Part shown: positions 17,023 through 25,421 of the stretch, in pieces
Layout: each line of letters begins with the position of its first letter
Numbering within the stretch: the first letter of the stretch is position 1
NCBI RefSeq assembly: GCF_016862215.1
Contig: NZ_BOMN01000012.1
Span: 62,001-126,000, forward strand
Source: Winogradskya humida
Lineage (GTDB): Bacteria > Actinomycetota > Actinomycetes > Mycobacteriales > Micromonosporaceae
Direction: 5' to 3'
Length of the DNA stretch: 64,000 nucleotides
Made by a program: the position numbers and the translations under genes
The notes under the pieces: model-generated
What the model was told of the DNA's origin: nothing
The model's database searches: none
The model's input: only the letters and a program-made list of their open reading frames with translations

Positions 17023-17397
17023 ATGCCGGACGGCGTCCAGATCCGCACCGACCAGGTCACCGACTTCGCCACAGGCATCCGCGCCGACGCCCACGAAGGC
17101 TTCCGCTCCGCCGCCTCCCGAGCCGCCGCCCTCCACCACCACGGCGTGGTCTTCGCCACTGCCATCCCCGGCGACGCCACCCTCCTGGCCAAACAGCGCT
17201 ACGCCCAGGTCCTCGAAAACACCGAAGCCAACCTCCGCGAATTCCGCCGGGCCGCCGCCCTCTTCGCCGAAGCAGCCGAACAGATCGCCCAAGGCTTCGC
17301 CACCGCCGACCTCACCACAGACCAGGCCCAGAAACAGATCGAATCCCTCCTCACCCACCACGAATCCCTCCCGCCCCTGCACGAAGGACAGCAGTGA
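17023..17397 (+). CDS. Small helical protein of an ESX-like (WXG-type) module
   Basis: 124 residues, almost entirely helical, rich in Ala, His and Glu. The start MPDGVQIRTDQVTDFATGI and the alpha-helical hairpin pattern resemble actinobacterial WXG100-like substrates, but no clear WXG tripeptide is visible. GGGGGAGG precedes the ATG. Its stop overlaps the next start (TGATG). The position ahead of a proline/glycine-rich protein and a mycosin suggests a secreted or surface-acting partner. Confidence 0.65.
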   Translation: MPDGVQIRTDQVTDFATGIRADAHEGFRSAASRAAALHHHGVVFATAIPGDATLLAKQRYAQVLENTEANLREFRRAAALFAEAAEQIAQGFATADLTTDQAQKQIESLLTHHESLPPLHEGQQ

Positions 17398-18536
17398 TGC
17401 CCCCCGCCCCCTGGGAGTCCTACACCCTCCCCGACATCTGGAAAATGCTCCGCCACGAAAGCACCTGCGACGGCGCCGACCGAATCCTCGACTGGGACGC
17501 CCTCACCCACGACGTCCGAACCCAGCACCGCCGCCTACAAGAAGCAAGAGCAGACCTGGCCGCCGCCTGGCCCCCCGACCAAAACACCTCCGCCCGAACC
17601 TTCCTGGACCACATCGACATCCTCACCACCGCCATGCAACAAACCCTCACCAGAGCCGAAGACACCCGAGCCGGCCTCCGCGGCATCATCGAAGCAATCT
17701 CAGAAGCCCAACTAACCGTCCAACCCCTGATCGCCCAACGCACCACAGTCAGCAACGACCTCATCCCCCGCTGGGCCGACCACGCCGAAAACGAATACGA
17801 CGCCCAAGCCCAGCAAGCAATGAAAAAAGCCGAATCAGCAATAGCCGACCACACCGCCCAACTCCAACCACCGGAGCTCTTCTCCATGAGGACGGATCGG
17901 GCGGTTACCGGAACAGAGGTCGGTGGTGACAGGCCTGGCAGCGAAATCGGCGCAGGACCTTCTGGCTCTGCCGGGACGTCCGGCTCTGACTCCCTGCGAG
18001 CGACCCCTATCCCGGTCCCCGTCCCGCACGATCCTCCACCAGCAACAATCGGTCAGAGCGGCTCTCCCGCCACAGATGGTCCCGGGTTGTCAGGCGTGGT
18101 CACGCCCGCAGCGCCCGCTAGAGAAGTTCTCAGCCCTCCGATCGGTCCGGGGGGCGGAGCTGCCGGCGGCGGCGCCCTACCGGGGAACGTCATTGGCGGA
18201 GGAGCCTTCGGTTTGCCGGGAACAGTTCCTGGAAGTTTGTCTGTCCCCGTCGGGAGACAACCCGGTTCGACTGGACGCCAAAGCCTTCCAGCCAAGAAGG
18301 CGTTGCCCTCCGGTGCGGTGATCGGCTCGGCCAACTCAGCCACCGGCACCCCTGGGTTGATCGGTCAGCCGCATGCTTCCCGTTCCGATCGCAAGCAGCG
18401 CGGGACAGAGACAGCGTTCGAGAGCAAAACCGATCAAACATGGGATGTTCTAGAGGGCGTGGCCCCGGTCATCCGGCCACGACGCCGCAGGCAAGAGCAC
18501 GGCCCCGGTCCTGGCGTCATCGGATACGACCGTTGA
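17397..18536 (+). CDS. ESX-module protein with helical N-terminus and Pro/Gly-rich C-terminus
   Basis: 379 residues. Residues 1-165 form long helices (WESYTLPDIWKMLRHES, then coiled-coil-like segments ending in AESAIADHTAQLQPPE). From about 170 the protein is disordered, rich in Gly, Ser and Pro. The last 60 residues are basic (RSDRKQRG, RPRRRRQEHG). This resembles PPE/Esp-like partners of type VII systems in layout only. It is coupled to both neighbours by overlapping start and stop codons. Confidence 0.65.
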   Translation: MPPAPWESYTLPDIWKMLRHESTCDGADRILDWDALTHDVRTQHRRLQEARADLAAAWPPDQNTSARTFLDHIDILTTAMQQTLTRAEDTRAGLRGIIEAISEAQLTVQPLIAQRTTVSNDLIPRWADHAENEYDAQAQQAMKKAESAIADHTAQLQPPELFSMRTDRAVTGTEVGGDRPGSEIGAGPSGSAGTSGSDSLRATPIPVPVPHDPPPATIGQSGSPATDGPGLSGVVTPAAPAREVLSPPIGPGGGAAGGGALPGNVIGGGAFGLPGTVPGSLSVPVGRQPGSTGRQSLPAKKALPSGAVIGSANSATGTPGLIGQPHASRSDRKQRGTETAFESKTDQTWDVLEGVAPVIRPRRRRQEHGPGPGVIGYDR

Positions 18537-19639
18537 GACTCGTCAGCCGTACAGCCCAACTCGCCTTCACTGCCGCAGCAGTAGCGTCACTTCTCGGGTG
18601 GGCAGCAGCACCGGCCGCCGCCGACTCGATCAGAAAACGGCAATGGCACATTGCCGCGCTGGACCTATCCAAGGCCCACAAACTCAGCCGTGGTGACGGT
18701 GTCATAGTCGCAGTGATTGATTCAGGCGTTGACGCCGGCCATCCCGACTTGGCAGGAGCTGTGCTGCCCGGCGAAGACCTCGTGAGTGATGGCCAGGACG
18801 GCCGCTCCGATGTCGACGGTCACGGTACCCAGATGGCCGGAATCATCGCCGCTCATGGTCATGGGGACGGCGGCGGCACTCTCGGGGTCGCACCGAACGC
18901 CAAAGTCCTCCCCATCAGGCTCTCCATAAACGCTTTCGGAACGAGCGGTGAGGCAGTAAAAGCCGTTACCTTTGCGCAGAAGCACGGCGCCGGCGTGATC
19001 AACATGTCGTTCGGCAGCGCCGACGATGCTCCCGTTCAGGCTGCGATCCGAGCCGCCCTTGCCGCAGATATCGTTGTTGTCGCCTCGTCAGGCAACCGCG
19101 GTGAGCCCGGCGGAGACTTCCCAGGCAGGTATCCGGAGGTGCTGACGGTCGGAGCTACGGATCCTGCCGACAGAATTGCCAGCTTCTCCATCACCGGACC
19201 GCAGGTTGACCTCACCGCGCCCGGGGTGGACATCGTCACGACCGGGATCAATAGTTCGGGCTATTACCAGGGCAGCGGAACGAGTGAGGCCACCGCTGTG
19301 GTGAGCGGTGCTGCGGCCCTGGTGCGGTCTCGTTTTCCGGAGTTGAGTGCGGCGGAAGTTGTTCATCGACTGACCGCGACCGCCACAGATGCGGGCGACC
19401 CCGGCCGCGACGACAGCTACGGATACGGCCGACTCAATATCGTTGCGGCGCTGACGGCAAATGTCCCCGCAGCACCAGCATCCGCCCATTCCGAAACCAC
19501 CCCACCGTCCACCGCAGAAGCACTGCCCCAGCGCTTCCCAAAGCGAACCTCGCCCCTCGTCATCACCGGAACCGCAGCCGCCGCGGTGCTGATCCTGGGC
19601 GGCCTGGTCCTAACTCTCATGCTGAGACGACGCCGCTGA
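18533..19639 (+). CDS. mycP: Mycosin-type subtilisin protease (type VII secretion associated)
   Basis: 368 residues. The TTG at 18533 overlaps the previous stop (TTGA), giving a clean signal peptide (RLVSRTAQLAFTAAAVASLL, cleavage near AAADS). The catalytic triad is Asp in VIVAVIDSGVD, His in DVDGHGTQMAGI and Ser in GSGTSEATAVVSG, with the oxyanion Asn in VVASSGNRG. A Pro-rich spacer leads to a C-terminal membrane helix (VITGTAAAAVLILGGLVLTL) and RRRR anchor, the mycosin architecture. No EccB, C, D or E gene is in the window. Confidence 0.9.
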   Translation: MRLVSRTAQLAFTAAAVASLLGWAAAPAAADSIRKRQWHIAALDLSKAHKLSRGDGVIVAVIDSGVDAGHPDLAGAVLPGEDLVSDGQDGRSDVDGHGTQMAGIIAAHGHGDGGGTLGVAPNAKVLPIRLSINAFGTSGEAVKAVTFAQKHGAGVINMSFGSADDAPVQAAIRAALAADIVVVASSGNRGEPGGDFPGRYPEVLTVGATDPADRIASFSITGPQVDLTAPGVDIVTTGINSSGYYQGSGTSEATAVVSGAAALVRSRFPELSAAEVVHRLTATATDAGDPGRDDSYGYGRLNIVAALTANVPAAPASAHSETTPPSTAEALPQRFPKRTSPLVITGTAAAAVLILGGLVLTLMLRRRR

Positions 19640-19650
19640 TCCCGGCGGAT

Positions 19651-20286
19651 TCAGCGCCGATTCCCCAGCCCGATCATGGCCACATGAACCTGATCCATGG
19701 TCATAGGCGGGACCGGAAGCGAGTGAGCCGCCGAAGCCCTCAACCCATCAAGGGTGATGCCCAGAGCCCGACGCCAAGCATCCGGCGCAATGCCCGCCGT
19801 AGCCCGCAAAATCATTGAAGTCGACCAGAAGATGTACGCCAGATCCGCCGCAGTGAAGTCACCCCGCAACGCACCTGACTGCTGAGCCCGCTCCACAAGC
19901 TCCTGCGAGCTGATCATCTGAGCGTCACAGATCCGGGTCAGCTCGGCCGCGTCCGGGAAGCGCCGGCTGACCGCGTCGTTGAGCGCGAGGTCGCTGGCCT
20001 GCAGTTCGCACAACAGAGTGACATAGCGGGCAAAAGCGTCCCAGGGATCCTGGATCGCCGACGCCTCGGTGAGGGCATCGCGGACGCGGGATTCGACGAG
20101 GGCGGGCATGACCGCGTCGATGAGGGCGTCGCGGCCGCCGAAGCGGTTGTAGAGGGTGCCGGGGCTGACGCCGGCGCGTTTGGCGATCTCCTCGAGTGGC
20201 ACCTGCAGGCCCTGCTCGCGGAACGCCTCGGTTGCCGCAGCCACCAGTCGTTCCTGGTTGCGCTGCGCGTCGCTCCGTAATTTCAC
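19651..20286 (-). CDS. TetR-family transcriptional repressor
   Basis: 211 residues. The N-terminal helix-turn-helix is RLVAAATEAFREQGLQVPLE, EEIAKRAGVSPGTLYNRFGG and RDALIDAV. The C-terminal ligand domain is helical, with the WDAFARYVTLLCELQASD region typical of TetR proteins acting on SDR or flavin genes. It is divergent from the SDR at 20371, with inverted half-sites in the shared promoter, so it most likely represses that gene and itself. Confidence 0.9.
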   Translation of the reverse strand: MKLRSDAQRNQERLVAAATEAFREQGLQVPLEEIAKRAGVSPGTLYNRFGGRDALIDAVMPALVESRVRDALTEASAIQDPWDAFARYVTLLCELQASDLALNDAVSRRFPDAAELTRICDAQMISSQELVERAQQSGALRGDFTAADLAYIFWSTSMILRATAGIAPDAWRRALGITLDGLRASAAHSLPVPPMTMDQVHVAMIGLGNRR

Positions 20287-20307
20287 GTCTCAAGACTACG
20301 TGCCCGT

Positions 20308-20343
20308 AAGTTGACGACACTCTCAACTTCGCCGTAAGTTGAG
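20308..20343. promoter_or_regulatory. TetR operator: three AAGTTGA half-sites
   Basis: A perfect inverted repeat, CTCAACTT and AAGTTGAG separated by six bases, occupies 20322-20343. Another AAGTTGA at 20308-20314 makes a second inverted pair with the same left arm, and a further AAGTT lies at about 20353. All lie between the divergent TetR and SDR start codons. Confidence 0.8.
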
Positions 20344-20370
20344 GGCGTCTTCAAGTTAAGGAGCAGCGTC

Positions 20371-21081
20371 ATGAGCAGGACCATCGTTGTTTTCGGGGCC
20401 GGGACCGGTCTCGGGCAGGCCGTCGCGCACCGTTTCGGCCGCGAGGGATATCGGGTCGCGCTGGTCGCCCGCAATCGGGACCGATTGGAGACACTGGCCG
20501 CCGACCTGGCCAAGGAGGGCGTGGACGCTGCGGCTTTTGTCGCCGACCTTTCGCGTACGCCCGAAGTCCCCGACATGATCGCCCAGGTCAAGCGCTACTT
20601 CGGCAGCATCGACGCGATCGAGTACGCCCCGATCACCACGGAGGGCTTCGTCCCGGCAGCGTCCCTGGACACGGCGACGATGCAGCACTACGTGAACCTG
20701 TACCTGCTCACGCCGATCGAGATCGTCCGCGCGGTCCTGCCCGAGATGCTGGACCGTGGCGACGGTGGCATCCTGCTCGGCCAGGGCGTTTCGGCGATCC
20801 ATCCGATGGCGAACCTGAGCGGCGTCGGCCCGGCGATGGCCGCGGCCCGCAACTATCTGCAGACCCTGCACGCCGAGGTCGCGGACAAGGGCGTCTATGC
20901 CGGGGCCATCCACGTCGGCGGCATCGTCCTGGGTAGCGCCGGCCACACCGCCATGACCAGCGGCACCCTCGCCGGCGATCTCGACCTCTCCCATGTGCCC
21001 CGGATCGAGCCCGCCGAGATCGCGGACGCGTTCTGGGATCTGCTCACCAAGCGCGACCGCTTCGAGCGCCAGCTCCCCTGA
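20371..21081 (+). CDS. Short-chain dehydrogenase/reductase
   Basis: 236 residues. The nucleotide-binding motif is VFGAGTGLGQAVA. The usual catalytic YxxxK is not evident: the equivalent region reads GPAMAAARNYLQTLHAEVAD, with no Tyr and Lys four apart. Catalysis may therefore be altered, or the protein may be a regulatory/NmrA-like Rossmann protein. AAGGAG precedes the ATG. Expression is probably controlled by the divergent TetR. Confidence 0.85.
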   Translation: MSRTIVVFGAGTGLGQAVAHRFGREGYRVALVARNRDRLETLAADLAKEGVDAAAFVADLSRTPEVPDMIAQVKRYFGSIDAIEYAPITTEGFVPAASLDTATMQHYVNLYLLTPIEIVRAVLPEMLDRGDGGILLGQGVSAIHPMANLSGVGPAMAAARNYLQTLHAEVADKGVYAGAIHVGGIVLGSAGHTAMTSGTLAGDLDLSHVPRIEPAEIADAFWDLLTKRDRFERQLP

Positions 21082-21178
21082 ATCGGGAGAAACCGTCCTC
21101 GATGGGTAATCGGTTACGGGTGGTAGGTGTCACTTTGTCCCCCGCACACGAATGCCCCGGCGCGTCGTTGACTCGGGC

Positions 21179-21445
21179 ATGGAAACACAGGCGCAAATCC
21201 TCGACACGTCACTGCTGGCCTGGGACAAGGAGGCCGCGTCGGGTGAGGACAACGTCCCCGCCGACCTGACGTGGGGCACGATCCGGCTCGGCGTCGAAGC
21301 CCTGCAGCGCAAGGCGGAGGTGCTGATCGAGCTGTCGGAGAAATTCCCGTCGGTCCAGGCCGTCCTCAGCATGGACGAGCAGTACCAGGAGGGCGTGGAC
21401 CTCGCACACGACCTGGTAGGCCGCGACCACAAAGTCCGCGTCTAA
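21179..21445 (+). CDS. Small hypothetical protein
   Basis: 88 residues from the ATG at 21179 (an in-frame ATG at 21152 is an alternative). It is acidic and helical: TQAQILDTSLLAWDKEAASG, then LGVEALQRKAEVLIELSEKF and SMDEQYQEGVDLAHDLVG. No family is recognised. Codon use and the well-placed stop suggest it is real, but no ribosome-binding site is clear. It converges on lexA. Confidence 0.45.
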   Translation: METQAQILDTSLLAWDKEAASGEDNVPADLTWGTIRLGVEALQRKAEVLIELSEKFPSVQAVLSMDEQYQEGVDLAHDLVGRDHKVRV

Positions 21446-21475
21446 CGCTCACGGCAACCGTCCGCGTCTGACCTC

Positions 21476-22105
21476 TCACGGCAACCGCCGCAGAACGCAG
21501 ACCACCTTGCCGAGGATGATCGCGTCGTCGCCCGGGATGACGTCGAAGAGCGGGTTGCGGGGCTCGAGCTCGACATGCCCGTTGCGCCGCTGGAAGACCT
21601 TGGTCGTGGCCTCGTCGTCGATCAGGGCGACCACGACGTCGCCGTTCTCGGCGGTCTGCTCGCGGCGCACGATCACCACGTCACCGTCCGCGATCGCCGC
21701 CTCGATCATGGACTCGCCCTTGACCCGCAGGGCGAACAGCTCGCCTCCACGGCCCACGAAGCTCTCGGGAAGCGCGAGCTCCTCCTCGATCACCTGGTCG
21801 GCCAGGAGCGGCGCACCCGCGGCCACCGTGCCGAGCAACGGAACCTGAACCGCGCCGGCCGGCCCGGGCCGCGGTGAGAACGACTCGCGAGCATCGACCG
21901 CACGCGGCGAGTGGGCCTCGCGGCGCAGCAACCCCCGCGCCTCCAACGCTTTCAGGTGGTGCGTCACGGTCGAGGGAGACCGCAGCCCGACAGCCGCGGC
22001 GATCTCCCTGACCGTGGGTGGATAACCGCGCTCGTGCACCAGCCTCTGCACGACATCCAGGATGCGTCGTTGCCGGCCACTGACCGCGGAATCCTCGTCA
22101 TCCAT
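21476..22105 (-). CDS. lexA: LexA repressor (SOS response)
   Basis: 209 residues. The N-terminal winged helix is GYPPTVREIAAAVGLRSPST and VTHHLKALEARGLL. The self-cleavage site is Ala96-Gly97 in GTVAAGAP. The catalytic dyad is Ser132 (VKGESMIEAA) and Lys169 (EATTKVFQR). RecA-stimulated autocleavage relieves repression of DNA-repair genes. An SOS-box-like palindrome lies 24 bp upstream of the start, indicating autoregulation. Confidence 0.97.
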   Translation of the reverse strand: MDDEDSAVSGRQRRILDVVQRLVHERGYPPTVREIAAAVGLRSPSTVTHHLKALEARGLLRREAHSPRAVDARESFSPRPGPAGAVQVPLLGTVAAGAPLLADQVIEEELALPESFVGRGGELFALRVKGESMIEAAIADGDVVIVRREQTAENGDVVVALIDDEATTKVFQRRNGHVELEPRNPLFDVIPGDDAIILGKVVCVLRRLP

Positions 22106-22128
22106 GCGGCAACCCTACCGCAAGAACC

Positions 22129-22140
22129 GAACATATGTAC
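22129..22140. promoter_or_regulatory. LexA (SOS) box of lexA
   Basis: GAACATATGTAC, one base from the actinobacterial SOS core GAAC-N4-GTTC (the second arm reads GTAC), immediately followed by another GAAC. It is placed between the lexA start and the next gene. Confidence 0.7.
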
Positions 22141-22151
22141 GAACGGATGCC

Positions 22152-23726
22152 CTACGCCTCGAAGCGCGTCCGCCGGCGGCGGACCAGCAGGACACCGCCC
22201 GCGATCAGCACGACCCCGGTGAGAACGATCAGCGTGGTGGCCGGGCCGGTCACGGGTAGACCGCCGCCGCCGGAACCGCCTTCATCGGCGACGACCGGGG
22301 GCGTGGTGGCCACGGGCGGTGAGGTAGCCACGGGGGACGAGGTGGCCGGGGAAGGTGAGGGCGGAGGATTCAGGACCAGGGTCGTACCATTGTTGGCCTG
22401 GTCGTCGTAGCTTTCGTATTGCACCAGGCCGGCCCGGACCGTCCCCTTGGCAGTGGTGATGAGCTTGTCGATCCGCAGCCCGATGTCGAAGGTGACGGTC
22501 TCGCCGGGCAGAGTGAAGACATCCGAGATCGAGCAGAAGACGGTCGCCTTGTTGTAGGAGAAGCAATGCTCCGGCAGGCCGGTGGCCGTCGTTCCCGGCG
22601 GCAGGGCGAATTCGATGCCGCTCGGCCGCACGATGAACTGGCCGGCGTTGTGGACGCCGACCGTGGCCGTCACCACGTCGCCTTTCTTGCCACGGATCGG
22701 GGACTTCGCGTACGCGGCGGTGTCGGTCTTGCCGGTGGTGGCCTCGTCAGCCACGATCCATTTCGAGGACGAATTGTTCGCGTACTTCCAGTAGTCCTGG
22801 TCGACCTGTTCGACCGGCGGTCCCGTCGAGTCGGGTGCCGAGTCGATCCGCAACACGCCACCACTGCCGTGCGTACCCGTCACGGGTTTGTGCTCCGTCA
22901 CGGTGTCCCAGGTGAAGCCGAACCTGAGCTCGCCGAAATGCTCGACGTCCGCGCGTACGGTCATCGGCAGCCGCACGGTATAGGTCCTGCCCGGCGCCAG
23001 GTCCTGGTCGAAGACGCACTGCTTGGGCAGGGCGAAGCCGGGGTCGTAGACACAATTGCTGTAGAGCTCGGCCGGCTTCGGCGGGGCCAGCACCAGCTTC
23101 GCCGTCGGATCGTCGAAGGTGAGCACCGCGCGGCGGATGGTGTAGGTGCCGTCGACCGCCGCCGAGAACGGGACCTCAGCGGTTTTGCCGGGCCCGATCC
23201 AGATGCGCTCCGCCGGGTTGGTGCCGACCGCCGCGAAATTGACGTTCTCGACGACACGATAGGTGTTCACCGTCGACACCGGCTCGATGTTGCTGCCGCT
23301 CAGCGTGACGGTGACGCGTACCGTTTCACCGGGCTTGGCATCCGAAGTGGGCGAGAGAAAAATGCCGATGCCCATGTCGTAGGGTTTCGCCGCGGTCAGC
23401 GCCAGTTTTGCACTGCCCTGGCAGACGACCTCGGTACCGCTTCGCGAGCACGTCGGGTTCTCGTGCGGGTAGACATAGCCATGCTCCCCCGCCGTCGACC
23501 ACGTCCATTTCGGATCCTGGACGACGGTGTCGGCGGTCGTGTGCACGGTTGTCCCGGTGCCCATGCCGATCTCGGTGCCGGACCGCCCCACACCCATCAG
23601 GGTGCCGTTGTGGCGGGGCGTCATGGTGATATCTGCCGCCGCGGCCATGGCCGGAGCGGGAATGGTCAAGGCCATGACAGCCGCGGCAAGCGCCGCGCAA
23701 GCCATGCGTACAGGTCTGTATCGCAT
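22152..23726 (-). CDS. LPXTG-type cell-wall anchored protein
   Basis: 524 residues. Signal peptide about 1-30 (ALAAAVMALTIPAPAMAAAA). Several beta-sandwich-like domains with conserved Cys pairs follow, including DAKPGETVRVTVTLSG and RPSGIEFALPPGTTATGL. A Ser/Pro/Thr linker precedes the sorting signal LPVTG, then a hydrophobic helix (TTLIVLTGVVLIAGGVLLV) and RRRRT tail. A sortase would attach it to the wall; no sortase is in the window. The purine-rich GGGGAAAGAAG upstream fits the start. Confidence 0.85.
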   Translation of the reverse strand: MRYRPVRMACAALAAAVMALTIPAPAMAAAADITMTPRHNGTLMGVGRSGTEIGMGTGTTVHTTADTVVQDPKWTWSTAGEHGYVYPHENPTCSRSGTEVVCQGSAKLALTAAKPYDMGIGIFLSPTSDAKPGETVRVTVTLSGSNIEPVSTVNTYRVVENVNFAAVGTNPAERIWIGPGKTAEVPFSAAVDGTYTIRRAVLTFDDPTAKLVLAPPKPAELYSNCVYDPGFALPKQCVFDQDLAPGRTYTVRLPMTVRADVEHFGELRFGFTWDTVTEHKPVTGTHGSGGVLRIDSAPDSTGPPVEQVDQDYWKYANNSSSKWIVADEATTGKTDTAAYAKSPIRGKKGDVVTATVGVHNAGQFIVRPSGIEFALPPGTTATGLPEHCFSYNKATVFCSISDVFTLPGETVTFDIGLRIDKLITTAKGTVRAGLVQYESYDDQANNGTTLVLNPPPSPSPATSSPVATSPPVATTPPVVADEGGSGGGGLPVTGPATTLIVLTGVVLIAGGVLLVRRRRTRFEA

Positions 23727-23781
23727 CGATCTTCTTTCCCCGTAGACGATCGATGCACAGTAATGGTTCTCGGTGAACTTC

Positions 23782-23813
23782 GGGGGGCGCCGTCGCCTGG
23801 CGCGACGCCCCCG
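23782..23813 (-). terminator. Terminator-like hairpin after the lysin gene
   Basis: A GC-rich imperfect stem-loop (GGGGGCG..TCGC pairing with GCGACGCCCCC, with a small bulge) sits a few bases beyond the stop of the gene ending at 23820, on the minus strand. Confidence 0.5.
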
Positions 23814-23819
23814 GGAAGC

Positions 23820-24761
23820 TCAGACCTCGGACGTGACCAGCTGAGCGATGGCAGCCGCACGCTGGGGGCCGTAGATGGCGAGCATCCGCTGGGCGGCCTC
23901 CTCATCGGTCTCGCCCTGGCCCAGACCGGCCGACAGGACCTCGTCGGCCACGCCTTCCTGCGCTTTGGCGATCTCGTCCAGCTTCGCCATGATCGTCGGC
24001 AGATCCTGGTCGTCGGCCGCGACGTTCTTGGCGATCGCCTGAATGGCCGTCGACAGTGTCCGCAGGGTCGCCGGCACCCCCGAGAGAATGTTGATGTACG
24101 ACCCCGGCTTCACGCCCGCGTACTTGGCCCCGGCGCCGTCGCCGATCTCATAGTCCCGCTTGTATTCGATGTCGTTGACAAAATTCTCGAACGTCCGCGT
24201 CGGGTACGCCTTGTTGCGGATGTGCATGTCGAGGATCGCGTCGGCCAGCGCCGCCCGCCCCTCGCTGCTCTTCAACGCGTCGATGACATCCTGCTTGCTC
24301 ACGCCGTCCTCCTCGAGAAGCCCCCACGGGCTCGTGTTCTTTTCCTGCGCCGTCGTGTATCGAGCGCTGAAATGCGCGTGCTCCGTGTGCGGCGAAGTGC
24401 CGGTGTAGTCCCGCCACGTCCAGCCCCATGAGGCACTGGCGATCCGCCGGTTGTAGATGACGTTCTGCAGCCGGTTGTCCCGCCCGGCCCGGTGATTGCC
24501 GACGATGATGTCGACACACTTCTGCATGTTCCAGCCCGGCTTCTTCAGGTCGGTGTCCACATCAATGGCGTGCACCTCATTGATGTTGTCGGCATCCTCG
24601 GACGGCGTATTACCGGTCTCATCAGGATTGTGATCCGATGCGCCGGCCGCGTGCGAGGTGTCACCGATCGACCCGTCCGAAGCCTTGTCCCGGGACGGCG
24701 CCAGTTTGTTGAATTCGTTACGCAGACTGACCAGACAAGGCACCAGAATCCAGCTCGCCAT
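23820..24761 (-). CDS. Phage-lysin-like peptidase (M15-type zinc fold)
   Basis: 313 residues, ATG with GGGAGGT four bases upstream. Residues 1-140 carry an M15/VanY-like zinc site: SDHNPDETGN, HAIDVD, and HTEHAHFSAR, matching the SxH..D..HxH pattern, plus NVIYNRRIASASWGWTWRDY as in actinophage lysins. The rest is a helical C-terminus (YEIGDGAGAKYAGVK, DLPTIMAKLDEIAKAQ). No signal peptide is visible, so export, if any, is by lysis or another route. No other phage gene lies nearby, so it looks like a domesticated singleton. Confidence 0.75.
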   Translation of the reverse strand: MASWILVPCLVSLRNEFNKLAPSRDKASDGSIGDTSHAAGASDHNPDETGNTPSEDADNINEVHAIDVDTDLKKPGWNMQKCVDIIVGNHRAGRDNRLQNVIYNRRIASASWGWTWRDYTGTSPHTEHAHFSARYTTAQEKNTSPWGLLEEDGVSKQDVIDALKSSEGRAALADAILDMHIRNKAYPTRTFENFVNDIEYKRDYEIGDGAGAKYAGVKPGSYINILSGVPATLRTLSTAIQAIAKNVAADDQDLPTIMAKLDEIAKAQEGVADEVLSAGLGQGETDEEAAQRMLAIYGPQRAAAIAQLVTSEV

Positions 24762-24825
24762 GGTCACCTCCCACGTCGGCGCGGCCCGATAAGGCCTCGT
24801 CAGTGTTGCTGTCGTGCGGTTCCAT
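24718..24825 (-). CDS. Candidate 35-residue upstream ORF of the lysin gene
   Basis: ATG preceded by GGAGAG at seven bases; the frame ends 44 bp inside the lysin gene in another frame. The peptide is acidic (EPHDSNTDEALSGRAD) and contains a TTA leucine codon, rare in genomes of this GC content. It could couple translation of the lysin. It may also be chance. Confidence 0.3.
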   Translation of the reverse strand: MEPHDSNTDEALSGRADVGGDHGELDSGALSGQSA

Positions 24826-25088
24826 CGGGGGTCTCTCCTCACGTCCAAGCGGGTTCGCGGGTGGGCGTACACATCGAAATACCCCGTTCCGTGCCGAACT
24901 AGTCGACACGGTGTCCGTCCCTCACCCCATCGAGACCCGCAAGTCCCAAGATCTGACATCCGACAAGCCATACGATCAACAACACCCCACCGGATCACTT
25001 CAACCCCTTTTTGGGTACGCCCGGAGCGCAGCCGCCGTCCGGAGGTCACGGGACAACGAAGGAGATCAACTGCCGCTAGGCTGCTGCG
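24762..25088. other. Intergenic region, 327 bp
   Basis: Divergent promoter space between the lysin and the small membrane protein. Part is occupied by the candidate upstream ORF; around 24950-25010 GC content falls (CATACGATCAACAACACC), as in promoters. AAGGAG lies about 22 bp before the ATG at 25089. No other gene is supported. Confidence 0.4.
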
Positions 25089-25421
25089 ATGTCGTTCCGC
25101 CGAACGTTCCGCGCCGATGTCCGCGAGCAGACCGCCGCGCAGACCGAGAGCCCCGCCGTAGCCCGGGTCCGGTTCTACGCGGCCAACCTCAGCATCCTCT
25201 TCGGGCTCATCGGGCTGGTCTCCATCATTCCGTTGATGGCGGGCGACATCTCGTGGGCGGCCGCACCTGGTTGCGTACTCATGATTGCCGGTGGTGCTTT
25301 CGGCGGAATGGTGCACGTGGCCGGTGGCGTGCAACCAGCTCGACGATTCGGCCTCCTGGCGGCCATCTGCACCGTCCTCGGGTTCGCCGAGTTCTTCGCC
25401 ACGATCTCGCTCACCTCATGA
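25089..25421 (+). CDS. Small membrane protein, unknown
   Basis: 110 residues. A basic, Gln/Glu-rich N-terminus (SFRRTFRADVREQTA) is followed by three hydrophobic segments at about 28-52, 55-75 and 86-108. No family is recognised. Its stop overlaps the next start (ATGA), so it is co-translated with the WXG-like protein at 25418, which suggests a shared role at the membrane. Confidence 0.7.
   Translation: MSFRRTFRADVREQTAAQTESPAVARVRFYAANLSILFGLIGLVSIIPLMAGDISWAAAPGCVLMIAGGAFGGMVHVAGGVQPARRFGLLAAICTVLGFAEFFATISLTS

Noticed and set aside
22419..24431. Long plus-strand frame opposite the LPXTG protein and lysin
   Set aside because: Shadow frame: the minus strand has signal peptide, sorting signal and zinc-peptidase motifs in the same interval.
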